From contig JAVBRB010000037.1 in assembly GCA_031548515.1 (NCBI GenBank), forward strand, positions 8,770 to 72,769: a stretch of 64,000 bases of DNA. The letters run 5' to 3'. Position numbers and translations under genes: made by a program. Below the pieces are notes generated by a model. The model made no database searches, had not been told where the DNA came from, and saw only the letters and a program-made list of their open reading frames with translations. Shown in pieces: positions 44,473 to 53,352 of this stretch; within the stretch, counting starts at the first letter, position 1; every line of letters begins with the position of its first letter. The stretch is from UBA940 sp031548515. Its GTDB lineage: Bacteria; Bacteroidota; Bacteroidia; Bacteroidales; Rikenellaceae.

Positions 44473-45966
44473 TTATTCCTTGCACCAGCCTTCGAATATG
44501 CTTTCGTCGTAGCAGTCGCTTTCGTCGCGGCCGTGCAGCGGGTACCATACCTGTGCGAAGAACTGATTTCCCGCTGCGATCCTGTTATAATCCCATGCCG
44601 GCGGCAGGCAATCCGGACACCAATGTCCTCCGAGCAGCACCAGTGCTGGCGAGGCTTTGAATTTGTGTCCGAACTGGCATTCCCATTCGAGTTTTCCGGC
44701 CATGTCGCCTTTCTCCATATTTTCTGAGAGGCACTTCCCTCCCCTGAATCCGGCGGCCTGCTTCATGTCTTCGAGGCTGAGTTCAGATTGTGGTTTAGAC
44801 TCGTCGTAACCATGGTCGATGTGTACGGGTGTCGCCGAAGGGCGCGAAATATCTAGTTCATCCCAACCTGGAATCTTTTCCCAATCTTCATAAGTCCCGT
44901 AGAAAGAGGAGATGCGCTCCGGGTGACGATTCTTAATCCAGTCCTGTGTGCCGAGGCCTTTCTTTCGCGACAACGAACGCATCGCCATTTTGACGGCGAA
45001 GGCCGGGGCGAACCTGGCGAGACGGAAGTATGGCGGCGCATTTTCTGACAAGCGTTTGAAGTAATTGTCGATGGGCACATTTTCGCGAAAATGGAGGTAG
45101 TCTTCCAGAATGTCTGAGTCTATGTACCACTGTCCGTGAAAATTGCGCAGCGCAAACCATCTCGGATCGTATATTTTTTCAGGGCGCGGGCACGAGATCG
45201 CCTTGAGCATGTGCTTCATGAATTCGTAGTTGGTGATGCGGTAATCCGCGCCACTGCCTATGTTGTAGAAACGGTTCCAGAACTCGGACGAGACGCCATC
45301 CTCGCACAAATTTGCAAGTACCCGTCCGGAATCCTCGACTGTCGCCCATTCAAGAACTCCCCCCAGCGGTACATGGAACATAATGGGATCGTAGTTTTTC
45401 AGGATTCCCGGATAGAGTATCCCGGACTGACGCAGGCAAGCCCAGTTCTTTATTCCAGATTCGACTATGATACGTTCGGCAATGGTCTTCGAGATGGCGT
45501 AATGGTCGTAGACGCTGATGCAGATCGGGTCACCCGTGCGTCCCCAGTGCAGGGGCGGATTGCGGTCGCTTGTCTGTGCTACGGAGCCTATATAAACCAC
45601 CTTGATACTGTCGGCATTAGGCTGCGCCAGAACGGCTTTGGCTATGTTTTCGGCGGCTGCGACGTTTACCCGGCGAGTCGTGACCGGATAATAGTCTGCT
45701 TTCGGCGACACCATTCCTCCGACATGCAGGACGTAGTCCGCGCCGGAAACCCCTTCCAATATATCGTCGTAATCGGTCAGGTCGCCCCACACTATGCGTA
45801 TGCCGTCCTCGTTCTCAAACCGCTTCATTTTCTTGCAGTTGTCCTTACTTGGACGGACGAGAAGTGTAATGTCGAACCTGTCTCGCCGTTTCATCAGCTC
45901 TTCCAGCCCTGCGGCGCCCATGATACCTGTCGCTCCGGTCAGGAATACGTTCTTTTTGCCTTCCAT
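44473..45966 (-). CDS. NAD-dependent epimerase/dehydratase with C-terminal zinc-ribbon-like domain
   Basis: 497 residues. Residues 1 to about 250 are an extended SDR Rossmann fold: FLTGATGIMGAAGL (GxxGxxG), the GDLTDYDDILEGV stretch, Ser in YIGSVAQTS and the active-site YDHYAISK (YxxxK). The region to about 400 is less conserved. Near 405-455 is a treble-clef-like metal site: GGKCLSEN...KLEWECQFGHKFKASP...GGHWCPDC. This C-x2-GH and WCPxC pattern normally belongs to nucleic-acid-associated zinc ribbons, so its fusion to an SDR is unusual. It starts 8 bp after the AlkD-like gene. Substrate unknown. Confidence 0.82.
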   Translation of the reverse strand: MEGKKNVFLTGATGIMGAAGLEELMKRRDRFDITLLVRPSKDNCKKMKRFENEDGIRIVWGDLTDYDDILEGVSGADYVLHVGGMVSPKADYYPVTTRRVNVAAAENIAKAVLAQPNADSIKVVYIGSVAQTSDRNPPLHWGRTGDPICISVYDHYAISKTIAERIIVESGIKNWACLRQSGILYPGILKNYDPIMFHVPLGGVLEWATVEDSGRVLANLCEDGVSSEFWNRFYNIGSGADYRITNYEFMKHMLKAISCPRPEKIYDPRWFALRNFHGQWYIDSDILEDYLHFRENVPIDNYFKRLSENAPPYFRLARFAPAFAVKMAMRSLSRKKGLGTQDWIKNRHPERISSFYGTYEDWEKIPGWDELDISRPSATPVHIDHGYDESKPQSELSLEDMKQAAGFRGGKCLSENMEKGDMAGKLEWECQFGHKFKASPALVLLGGHWCPDCLPPAWDYNRIAAGNQFFAQVWYPLHGRDESDCYDESIFEGWCKE

Positions 45967-45974
45967 ATGTGGTG

Positions 45975-46583
45975 TTACATTATTATTTCATTGAGCAGGG
46001 CTTGCTCTGTTATCGAGTTTATATATTTAATTATCTGACGGTTTCCGCCGGCGGCAGCTTTTGAGAGCAGAAGCCCTGCCGCGCGAAGCAGGACCGGATC
46101 GCCGACAGAGGATGCCTTTTCGGCGCAGGTGATTGCGTCTTTAGCGGAAATGCAGCCTGGGTTGCCTCGCGCAGCCGACAGTATCGCGGCATACTGTTCC
46201 GTCAGGTTCGGGGATTGGCCGTAAAGTTCGAGGATGCGGTCTGTGATTTGTGTTCTTGCAAGCAGGAAAGATGCAAGGTTCTCGGCCAGTTCGTTGTTGT
46301 CAGCACCGCTCAGCCAAAACTTTAATTCTTCTATTGTAATCTGTTCTGGTTCAGCAATAATAACGGCGGCCAATTTTAGCTCTCGTATTGGCTGTTCCCA
46401 CAAATATTTTGCAAACCCGTGGTCGGGAGCAAACTCTTTAGCTACGCTTCTGACCGTGTGCTGCGATACTCCGTAACTGCGGACATAATGTACTCCCCTA
46501 TCCTCCATGTCTGCAACGACCGCTCCGTTGGTATCCTTGCGGAGACGGAAGAGCAGTCTGGCGCCCAATGAGTTATACTCCAT
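45975..46583 (-). CDS. AlkD-like DNA alkylation repair family protein (putative)
   Basis: 202 residues, entirely helical in appearance with HEAT-like pairs. GVSQHTVRSVAKEFAPDHGFAKYLWEQPIRELKLAAVIIAEPEQ resembles the AlkD-type segment that precedes the DNA-binding groove (LW...hE.rlLA). The later half (LILAARGNPGCIS... AAGLLLSKAAAGGNR) also fits repeats. AlkD removes N3- and N7-alkylpurines; whether this version keeps the catalytic Asp and Trp is not certain. It sits between DUF4831 and the SDR gene with 8-bp gaps, likely one operon. Confidence 0.55.
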   Translation of the reverse strand: MEYNSLGARLLFRLRKDTNGAVVADMEDRGVHYVRSYGVSQHTVRSVAKEFAPDHGFAKYLWEQPIRELKLAAVIIAEPEQITIEELKFWLSGADNNELAENLASFLLARTQITDRILELYGQSPNLTEQYAAILSAARGNPGCISAKDAITCAEKASSVGDPVLLRAAGLLLSKAAAGGNRQIIKYINSITEQALLNEIIM

Positions 46584-46591
46584 TTTGCCTG

Positions 46592-47452
46592 TTAGGGAAC
46601 TATATAGACTGTCTGGCCGAATTGATAAACTGGAATGGTTGCCGATCCTATTTCACTGTTATTGAAGATGATGCGGCACGATGTGTCGTCGGCTATGCGG
46701 TAGGCCGATTTCGATGGTTTGGCCTGGACGTTCAGTCCTTCGGTAGAGACGGTGTTCATCGCCTTGGTTTCGAGTATGATCGGACTTCCGCTCAGGTCGT
46801 CTTCCGGAAGCAGTCCCTCTGTGTTCGAAAAGCGGCAAACTACGTATGTGCGCTTGTCGGACGCGGGCGTCACCTTATATTGTTTCACGAGCGTCGTGTT
46901 GAGCTGCCTGCCGAGGAACAGCGAGAGATATTCTTCCTCCATTCTGTTCAGTTCCTCCAGAGCGTTCGCAAGTCCGGCGCCGAAGACGTTCTCGCCGGCT
47001 TCGCCCGCCACGAGTTCATAACGGCTTTTACGGATCTTGAATATCTGGTCGGCCGCTATACGAGCGTTCTCCTCAAGGCTCGACTGGGCGTTGGAGGTCT
47101 TGTCGATCAGGAGTTTCGGGAATCCTTTCGACGGATTCATGTGGGATGAGAGATTCGAACTTTCCTGTACAGTCGAATGTAACATCGTATTGGTATCCGA
47201 TATTTTAGCCGATATTATCTCATATAACACTTTGTCTGTAAGAGGCGCCGGAACTCCAAGGTATTTCTGAGCGTACCGGGCATACGGACCTGCCGTTATA
47301 TCCTGTTGTTCGACTGTGATATCGACATATAAGGAGGTTTGCGGCTGTGAAATTTCTCCATTGACGATGCCTATAGGGGCGATAACCCCATTTTGGGCGG
47401 CTGCAACGGCGCTCATCATTACAGCGGCGCATGCTGACACTATCTTTTTCAT
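46592..47452 (-). CDS. DUF4831 family secreted protein
   Basis: 286 residues with a signal peptide (MKKIVSACAAVMMSAVAAAQ). The mature part matches the Bacteroidetes-only DUF4831 pattern: YVDITVEQQDITAGPYARYAQKYLGVPAPLTDKVLYEI and further on RIAADQIFKIRKSRYELVAGE and LEELNRMEEEYLSLFLGRQL. Function is unknown. It is the first gene of a minus-strand run with the AlkD-like and SDR genes, and has an identifiable promoter at 47485-47516. Confidence 0.82.
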   Translation of the reverse strand: MKKIVSACAAVMMSAVAAAQNGVIAPIGIVNGEISQPQTSLYVDITVEQQDITAGPYARYAQKYLGVPAPLTDKVLYEIISAKISDTNTMLHSTVQESSNLSSHMNPSKGFPKLLIDKTSNAQSSLEENARIAADQIFKIRKSRYELVAGEAGENVFGAGLANALEELNRMEEEYLSLFLGRQLNTTLVKQYKVTPASDKRTYVVCRFSNTEGLLPEDDLSGSPIILETKAMNTVSTEGLNVQAKPSKSAYRIADDTSCRIIFNNSEIGSATIPVYQFGQTVYIVP

Positions 47453-47484
47453 AATTCTGGTGTTTTAGTCGGGTGCATATTTTG

Positions 47485-47516
47485 CAAAGCTACACTTTTC
47501 GATGAATTATTTCAAA
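47485..47516 (-). promoter_or_regulatory. Promoter for the DUF4831-AlkD-SDR run
   Basis: On the minus strand TAGCTTTG (47485-47492) is the -7 box and TTTG (47513-47516) the -33, with a 20-bp spacer. The predicted start is about 30 bp before the ATG. Confidence 0.65.
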
Positions 47517-47544
47517 TTCGTCGGCACAAAATCGTGTTTTGTCG

Positions 47545-48276
47545 TCAAAAGTATAGGTAAAAGTCGCGTGTGAGTGCGCGGTATTCGTCTGAAAAAGTGC
47601 CGGGTCCATAGTCTTCGATTACCAGCGACGAGATTTCAGGCATGCCGTTTTCCTGCCGTGAAAACTCCAGCAGAAGGCGCTTTGTGCCGCTCCTTGGAGT
47701 AGACCAGACTTCCGTCCGCCGGGAAACGTGTAATCCTTTTTGCGCCGCTATAGCGATCATTTTTTCGCCCTCGACCGCCGGCAGCACGAGCGAGAGTATG
47801 CCGTCGGGCTTGAGCATATCCGAGCAGGATGCGATAAGTTCTTCGTACGGCAGCGAACCGGCGTGGCGTACAGAATTACGGGCCGTTTCCGGCGAAAGCA
47901 GGGAATCTATGAAGTACGGCGGATTCGAAACGATGTTGTCGTAGGTGCTGAACGGAGTCGCGGCGGCGTATTCCTGGATTGTCTGCCTGCGCAATTTCAT
48001 CCTGTTGCCCCATGCGCTGGCATCGAAATTTTCTTGCGCTTTCAGGCAACCAGGCTCGTCTGATTCAACTGAATCTATGATTGAGGCTGTGTTTTCCGTT
48101 CGTTGAGCCAACATTAAGGCAATCACACCTGTACCAGTTCCTATATCAAGCAACAGTTTGTCTTTGGGGCGGATGCGGCACCATGCTCCGAGCAGTACTC
48201 CGTCGGTGCCGACTTTCATGGCACACCCTTCCTGTTCTATGGTGAAACGCTTGAATTGGAACTGGTTCCTGCCCAT
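47545..48276 (-). CDS. trmN6: tRNA1(Val) (adenine(37)-N6)-methyltransferase
   Basis: 243 residues from the ATG at 48276 (MGRNQFQFKRFTIEQEGCAMKVGTDGVLLGAW); an upstream ATG at 48321 gives 15 more residues without family similarity. The SAM-binding motif is LLDIGTGTGVIALMLAQR and the catalytic motif is IVSNPPYF (NPPY), typical of N6-adenine methyltransferases of the TrmN6/YfiC group. The enzyme methylates A37 in tRNA-Val1. A tRNA-Val gene is present at 62058 in this window. It probably follows TIGR02757 in the same transcript. Confidence 0.92.
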   Translation of the reverse strand: MGRNQFQFKRFTIEQEGCAMKVGTDGVLLGAWCRIRPKDKLLLDIGTGTGVIALMLAQRTENTASIIDSVESDEPGCLKAQENFDASAWGNRMKLRRQTIQEYAAATPFSTYDNIVSNPPYFIDSLLSPETARNSVRHAGSLPYEELIASCSDMLKPDGILSLVLPAVEGEKMIAIAAQKGLHVSRRTEVWSTPRSGTKRLLLEFSRQENGMPEISSLVIEDYGPGTFSDEYRALTRDFYLYF

Positions 48277-48363
48277 TGTTCTTATTCTTTGGATTGCCTC
48301 CGCCGGCTGTTTTCGCGCCAACCTGCGGCAGACAACAGACGGTCCCCCATCGGTGATTATTTA

Positions 48364-49137
48364 TTATGCAAATAATTCGCCCGCAATGCCTGCTCCGAAA
48401 AGCGCGTAGTCGAATCTCACGGGATCAGCCGGATCGAACGACCGCAGGTTCGCGGTAACCTCTTCTACGGCTTTCCAATCGCTTTGCCGGCGTGTCAGGA
48501 TGCCCAGCGAACGGGCGGTGTTGCCGCTATGCACGTCCAGCGGAAGGTAGAGAGCCGACATCGGAATCTTATCCCAAAGGCCGAAATCCACTCCATTGGC
48601 GTCGCGGCGAACCATCCAACGCAGGAACATGTTAGTCCGTTTGCAGGCAGCCCCTTTATCTATGGACGAAAGATGTTTTTCGCATCGCGGGGCGTGGCAG
48701 GGCGTGAAAAATTCAGTGCGGAATTTAGAGATCGCCGTGCGGATATCGCCTGTGCGGGCATATTCACCCTCGTAGAAAGCTCCCATAGTGCCGTATTTTT
48801 CGTAAAAATGGCGCAGCGAAAGGATGAATGAACGGAAATCTCCGCCGTTGAAAGTGCGGTGGACGTAGCTGAGGACGTGGTCGAGGTCGTTGTCCGAAGC
48901 ATTCATCGTGAAGTCATAAGGGGCGCTATCCATGTATTCTATCATGCGATTGGCACTTTTGACTATCGCCTTCCGGTTGCCCCAGGCTATCGTAGCGGCC
49001 AGAAAACCGGCTATTTCAATGTCTTCCTGCGTTTGGAAACGATGAGGAACGGAAATCGGGTCGGCGGCGATGAAATCCGGCGTGTTGTATTTGCAGTGGA
49101 GCCTTTCGAGAAGTTCTCGTATGTTTTCAGCAGGCAT
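48364..49137 (-). CDS. TIGR02757 family protein
   Basis: 257 residues. The protein matches the TIGR02757 family by the segments FLAATIAWGNRKAIVKSANRMIEYMD, FIGG-like FRSFILSLRHFYEKYG, KRTNMFLRWMVRRDANGVDFGLW and the metal-like LYLPLDVHSGNTARSLGIL. The C-terminal third resembles the helix-hairpin-helix DNA glycosylase superfamily, but function is not established. It starts 6 bp after the lolD stop and is likely in the ybbR-coaE-folP-lolD operon. Its last codons overlap a short repeat. Confidence 0.85.
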   Translation of the reverse strand: MPAENIRELLERLHCKYNTPDFIAADPISVPHRFQTQEDIEIAGFLAATIAWGNRKAIVKSANRMIEYMDSAPYDFTMNASDNDLDHVLSYVHRTFNGGDFRSFILSLRHFYEKYGTMGAFYEGEYARTGDIRTAISKFRTEFFTPCHAPRCEKHLSSIDKGAACKRTNMFLRWMVRRDANGVDFGLWDKIPMSALYLPLDVHSGNTARSLGILTRRQSDWKAVEEVTANLRSFDPADPVRFDYALFGAGIAGELFA

Positions 49138-49143
49138 GATGCG

Positions 49144-49790
<647 letters not shown>

Positions 49791-49794
<4 letters not shown>

Positions 49795-50621
49795 CCGTTG
49801 ACGTTTTTGTAGTAATTGTGCAGTTTGATCACTTCGTTAGCGGCATGCGTGTCGTGTACGCGCAGTATGCTGGCTCCTCCCTGAAGGCAGGCCCAATGTA
49901 AGGCGGCTGTTCCTGTAAGGGCTTCTACCGGGGTTGTTTCCAGGATATTGTATATCATTGACTTTCGGGAGATGCCTATCAATAACGGCAGTTCGAATTT
50001 ATGGAACTCTTTCAGGCGGTGAAGCAGCCTGAAGTTCTGTGGAGTGGTCTTGGCGAATCCGAAGCCCGGGTCCAGGATAATGTTTTCGATACCTTTTGAG
50101 CGCAGTATGTCTATCTTTTCAGTGAAAAAATCCTTGACATCGTTCACTACGTCTTCATATTCTGCCTTTTCATGCATTGTTTTCGGTGTTCCTTTCGAGT
50201 GGGTCAGCACATACGGGACCCCGTATTTTGCGGCAACATCGAAAATCTCAGGGTCCTGTTCCCCGGCCGAAATGTCATTGATGATGCATGGCCCGTGCCT
50301 TTTTATCACTTTTGCAGCCACCTCGGAGCGGAACGTATCGATGGAAACGACCATGTTCGGCGCTTTTTCACGCACGACTTCCACACCCAGCATGACGCGG
50401 TTGAGTTCCTCTTCGACCGGAACGTCCTCCGCCCCCGGGCGCGTAGAATATCCGCCCACGTCTATCAACCGCGCACCCCAACTCACAGCTTCGGCCACAC
50501 GGATGGATATCTCCTCAATGTGCATGGATCGGCTGTTGACGAAAAACGAATCAGGAGTGACGTTTATTATCGTCATTACCACCGGTTTAACCAGATCGAG
50601 AGACTGTTCTCCTATTTTCAT
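49791..50621 (-). CDS. folP: Dihydropteroate synthase
   Basis: 276 residues. TIM-barrel enzyme with pterin-binding IINVTPDSFFVNSRS near the start, IDVGGYSTRPGA, VSIDTFRSEVAAKVI, IINDISAGEQD, IILDPGFGFAKTTPQNFRLL and RVHDTHAANEVI at the end. It couples p-aminobenzoate to the pterin pyrophosphate in folate synthesis. It overlaps coaE and lolD by four bases each. Confidence 0.95.
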
Positions 50622-51202
50622 TGCCTTAACTTTTTGTCGAGTTCTTTTACCTTGGTTGCAAGTTCCGCGGTACTGCCGTCGTTGTGTATCACGTAATCGG
50701 CGCGGGCTTCCCGCTCCTCGTCAGTCAACTGGTTCGCAATGCGGTCCATGACCGACCGGCGGCTCGCACCGTCGCGCGACACCACTCTTTCGATGCGCAG
50801 TTCTTCAGGCGCCGAAACGGTCACGATCTTGTCTACAAGTCTGTCGAAACCGCTTTCGAACAGGATTGCGCTCTCCATGATGACATAGGCAAAATCAGAG
50901 TGCGATATGGCCCATGCTTCAAAATCGAGCGCCAGGGCCGGATGGACTATCCCGTTCAGCGAGGCGAGCAGAATTTTATCGTTGAATACTTTGGAGGCGA
51001 TAAACGCATTATTGAGAAGATTGCCGTCGTATGCCTGTGGCCCGAATAGAGCGGTAACAGCCTTCATGATCTCTATGTCGCCGTTCATCAACTCTTTGGC
51101 CCGGCGGTCGGAATCATACACAGACACTCCCAACGCAGCGAATAGCGCGCAAACGCTGCTCTTGCCGCTGCCGATCCCGCCTGTTATTCCTACCCTTTTC
51201 AT
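50618..51202 (-). CDS. coaE: Dephospho-CoA kinase
   Basis: 194 residues. P-loop GITGGIGSGKSSVCALF at the start, followed by YDSDRRAKELM (substrate-binding Asp), HPALALDFEAW and the lid segment RVVSRDGASRRSVMDRIANQ. It performs the last step of CoA synthesis. It follows the YbbR-like gene by a one-base overlap (ATG/TAA type), an arrangement seen in many Bacteroidota. Confidence 0.94.
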   Translation of the reverse strand: MKRVGITGGIGSGKSSVCALFAALGVSVYDSDRRAKELMNGDIEIMKAVTALFGPQAYDGNLLNNAFIASKVFNDKILLASLNGIVHPALALDFEAWAISHSDFAYVIMESAILFESGFDRLVDKIVTVSAPEELRIERVVSRDGASRRSVMDRIANQLTDEEREARADYVIHNDGSTAELATKVKELDKKLRQ

Positions 51203-51702
51203 TATTCAGTTAATACCGGCGCTGCTTTGATTGCCGATTCCATCTCTTGCCGCCTCTTTTCCCGCTTTTCCTTACGGGTATCTTCTTCCGCTTTCGGTTC
51301 GGGTATAAAGTCGGGGGCGTCGATTATCTGCGTTACTTTAATCTCGCTGGTTTTGGCGTCTATGGCTTTCTGCAGCGATGCGGGAGTAATGGTAAGGGCA
51401 TCCGGATTGTCCTTCGACTTGCGGACCGTAAGTTCGTCCATTTTGAGGTTGATCTTGCTTTTCAGCGACAGTTTTTGCGCCATCAGCACAGATCCGCGCC
51501 CGTTTACAACGGCCGTTACCCTGTATTTCTGCCCGTCGATGCGGACGTTCAGCGGCATTTCCACATTGTTGTAATCATAACTCAGTTTGGTCATATACCA
51601 CAACAGGAAAGACCCGAGAAGGATGATCAGAAATGCGGGTGAGAGAGCGTGCTGCACCACTTTTTTTATACTCTCTTTGTTTATGTCGAACTTTCTCAGC
51701 AA
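51202..51702 (-). CDS. YbbR-like membrane-anchored protein
   Basis: 166 residues: one membrane helix (about 21-40: LSPAFLIILLGSFLLWYMTKL), a beta-rich extracytoplasmic region of the YbbR kind (DYNNVEMPLNVRIDGQKYRVTAVVNGRGSVLMAQKL...) and a charged C-terminal tail (AEEDTRKEKREKRRQEME). In related genomes the gene before coaE encodes a longer YbbR-repeat protein, so this looks like a reduced version. Similarity is weak by eye, and the placement supports it. A TATATTTG box lies at 51721-51728 on the minus strand. Confidence 0.6.
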   Translation of the reverse strand: MLRKFDINKESIKKVVQHALSPAFLIILLGSFLLWYMTKLSYDYNNVEMPLNVRIDGQKYRVTAVVNGRGSVLMAQKLSLKSKINLKMDELTVRKSKDNPDALTITPASLQKAIDAKTSEIKVTQIIDAPDFIPEPKAEEDTRKEKREKRRQEMESAIKAAPVLTE

Positions 51703-51720
51703 TTTGTCAGATATTTGTTA

Positions 51721-51728
51721 CAAATATA
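51721..51728 (-). promoter_or_regulatory. -7 box for the ybbR-coaE operon
   Basis: CAAATATA on the plus strand reads TATATTTG on the minus strand; predicted start near 51717, 15 bases before the ATG. Confidence 0.6.
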
Positions 51729-51778
51729 GTATTTAATCGCAAAAGAGAGGCAGTAAGGAGCAGAATGTCCCGTTATAA

Positions 51779-51811
51779 TTTGTAGGGAAACGGTGAAAAA
51801 TCCTAAATTTG
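51779..51811 (+). promoter_or_regulatory. Promoter deciding the GNAT start at 51827
   Basis: TTTG at 51779-51782 and TAAATTTG at 51804-51811 with a 21-bp spacer place the transcript start near 51815. A TTG start at 51809 would lie upstream of the RNA, so the ATG at 51827 is preferred. Confidence 0.65.
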
Positions 51812-51826
51812 CTGTCTGAAAAAAGT

Positions 51827-52330
51827 ATGCCAATGGAATTCAGAGTAGCCGCAACCTGTGATTGCGCCGTTATAAACGGGATAGCTGCCCGCATCTGGGC
51901 ACCGACTTACAGTCGCCTTATGGGGCCTGAACAGTTGGATTACATGTTCGAAATGATGTATGCGCCGGAAAACCTTCATAAGGCGATGACTTCCGGCGGG
52001 CAGACTTTTCTGATATTCTCCGACGAAGGGGAAGACGTCGGTTATATTTCCTATGAAATACTCGGCGGGCACAACTACTACCTGCAGAAGATATACCTGC
52101 TGCCTGCCAGGCATGGGAAAGGCAGCGGCCGGCGGATGCTCGAAATTTTTCTGGATTATCTGCGCGGCATCGATCCTCAGGCAGGAAGACTCGGACTCAA
52201 TGTGAACCGTGAGAACCGGAAGGCCATAGAATTTTACCGTCGCAACGGATTTGAGGTGGTTTCCCAACGCGACCATCCTATCGGCAATGGCTGGTTTATG
52301 AACGACTATATTCTTGAGCGCGATATTTAA
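51827..52330 (+). CDS. GNAT family N-acetyltransferase
   Basis: 167 residues from the ATG at 51827 (MPMEFRVAATCDCAVI). Acetyl-CoA loop LLPARHGKGSGRRMLEIFLDYL, then LNVNRENRKAIEFYRRNGFEVVSQRD, the usual GNAT ending. The segment GPEQLDYMFEMMYAPENL occurs in small-molecule or protein acetyltransferases of anaerobes. Substrate unknown. The gene is monocistronic with its own promoter and shares a terminator hairpin with convergent secG. Confidence 0.87.
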   Translation: MPMEFRVAATCDCAVINGIAARIWAPTYSRLMGPEQLDYMFEMMYAPENLHKAMTSGGQTFLIFSDEGEDVGYISYEILGGHNYYLQKIYLLPARHGKGSGRRMLEIFLDYLRGIDPQAGRLGLNVNRENRKAIEFYRRNGFEVVSQRDHPIGNGWFMNDYILERDI

Positions 52331-52374
52331 CGTGAAATCCGGATAAAGGATTTACATGTCGGCCGGCAAAAGCA

Positions 52375-52398
52375 AAAGGACGCACTAATGCGTCCTTT
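52375..52398. terminator. Two-way terminator between GNAT gene and secG
   Basis: AAAGGACGCA and TGCGTCCTTT form a perfect 10-bp stem around CTAA between convergent genes, with T-rich sequence on both strands. Confidence 0.8.
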
Positions 52399-52439
52399 AT
52401 TGCTTTTTGTCCGGTTCTCTACGGGGAGTACTCTGCGCC

Positions 52440-52814
52440 TTATTCGGCCGGAGTTTCTTCCGTTGCGGCCGGAGTGTTTTCAGCGGGAACAGCATCCTGC
52501 AGATCGATCTGGTTGGGAATTACCTCCTGGCTGCCGGTCTCCATTTCGTTGATAATGGCCTTTTCGACTCCGGTGCGGCTGCGCGCGATGTTTTCTTTCG
52601 GCATGGTCATCGTAGCCACAAGGCTGAGAACAAGTATTGACAGGGCGAGTCCCCATGTCGATTTCTCAAGGAAGTCGGCGGTCTGCCTGACACCCATAAC
52701 CTGGTTCGAGGCGCCGAAGTTCGCGGCCATGCCGCCTTTGGGACTCTGTGACAGGACTGCCAGTATCAGTAATATACTTGCGATGAAAATCAGTGCGATA
52801 CAAGCTATATACAT
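52440..52814 (-). CDS. secG: Protein translocase subunit SecG
   Basis: 124 residues. Two membrane helices (IACIALIFIASILLILAVL and GLALSILVLSLVATMTM) enclose the conserved cytoplasmic loop SQSPKGGMAANFG. The C-terminal tail is long and acidic/Pro-rich (ENTPAATEETPAE), as usual in Bacteroidota. SecG assists SecYE in protein export. It ends the HU-like/sigma-54 activator/lptE/TPR/secG cluster. Confidence 0.93.
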   Translation of the reverse strand: MYIACIALIFIASILLILAVLSQSPKGGMAANFGASNQVMGVRQTADFLEKSTWGLALSILVLSLVATMTMPKENIARSRTGVEKAIINEMETGSQEVIPNQIDLQDAVPAENTPAATEETPAE

Positions 52815-52827
52815 AGTTTATGCTTAT

Positions 52828-53352
52828 TTAATTATGTGTGGTTTCCGTATCGATTTTGTCGATAACGTCCGCAAAATAAATACTTTTTTCCGGATTTAGC
52901 AAACTTAATCTGCGATATATTTCTTTTGCTTCGGCCATAAGGCCCTGCGAACGATAGATTTCGGCGAGTTCCTCGGTCAGCAGTTCGCCATCGCTGTCGT
53001 CGAATGTTTCAGAAGTAAGAGCATCTGCCACATTGGAATCCTCGTCGGGAACTATGCGGTAGCCTCCATGCTCCAAAAATTTGCCGATGAGAGCGTCCTC
53101 GGCCGAAACTGTTTCCGGTCGTACTGCAGGCATGGCGTGGGAGGATGCTGGGCGCGTCCGTCTCCCTTCGGCCGGCAGTATTGTCGGCCAGAACATAAGG
53201 GGCAGTGCCAACGCGGGATCGTCTTCCCCTGTGAGCAGGTTTTTCGCCCGCCGTACCGTGGTGAACCACTCGTAGCGTTCCGCAAGGCGGTCGAGTTCCC
53301 GGCGTGCCACCGTGTCGCTGTTGCCGGTAATATATTCGTTGAACGGGAGCAT
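52828..53352 (-). CDS. TPR-like protein between lptE and secG
   Basis: 174 residues. The last 60 residues (LTEELAEIYRSQGLMAEAKEIYRRLSLLNPEKSIYFADVIDKI) carry a tetratricopeptide-like helix pair. The N-terminal half (FNEYITGNSDTVARRELDRLAERYEWFTTVRRAKNLLTG) is helical and unassigned. No signal peptide or membrane helix. It is found at the same position, between lptE and secG, in other Bacteroidota. Its ATG overlaps the lptE stop by one base. Function unknown; a partner in envelope biogenesis is plausible from context. Confidence 0.72.
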   Translation of the reverse strand: MLPFNEYITGNSDTVARRELDRLAERYEWFTTVRRAKNLLTGEDDPALALPLMFWPTILPAEGRRTRPASSHAMPAVRPETVSAEDALIGKFLEHGGYRIVPDEDSNVADALTSETFDDSDGELLTEELAEIYRSQGLMAEAKEIYRRLSLLNPEKSIYFADVIDKIDTETTHN

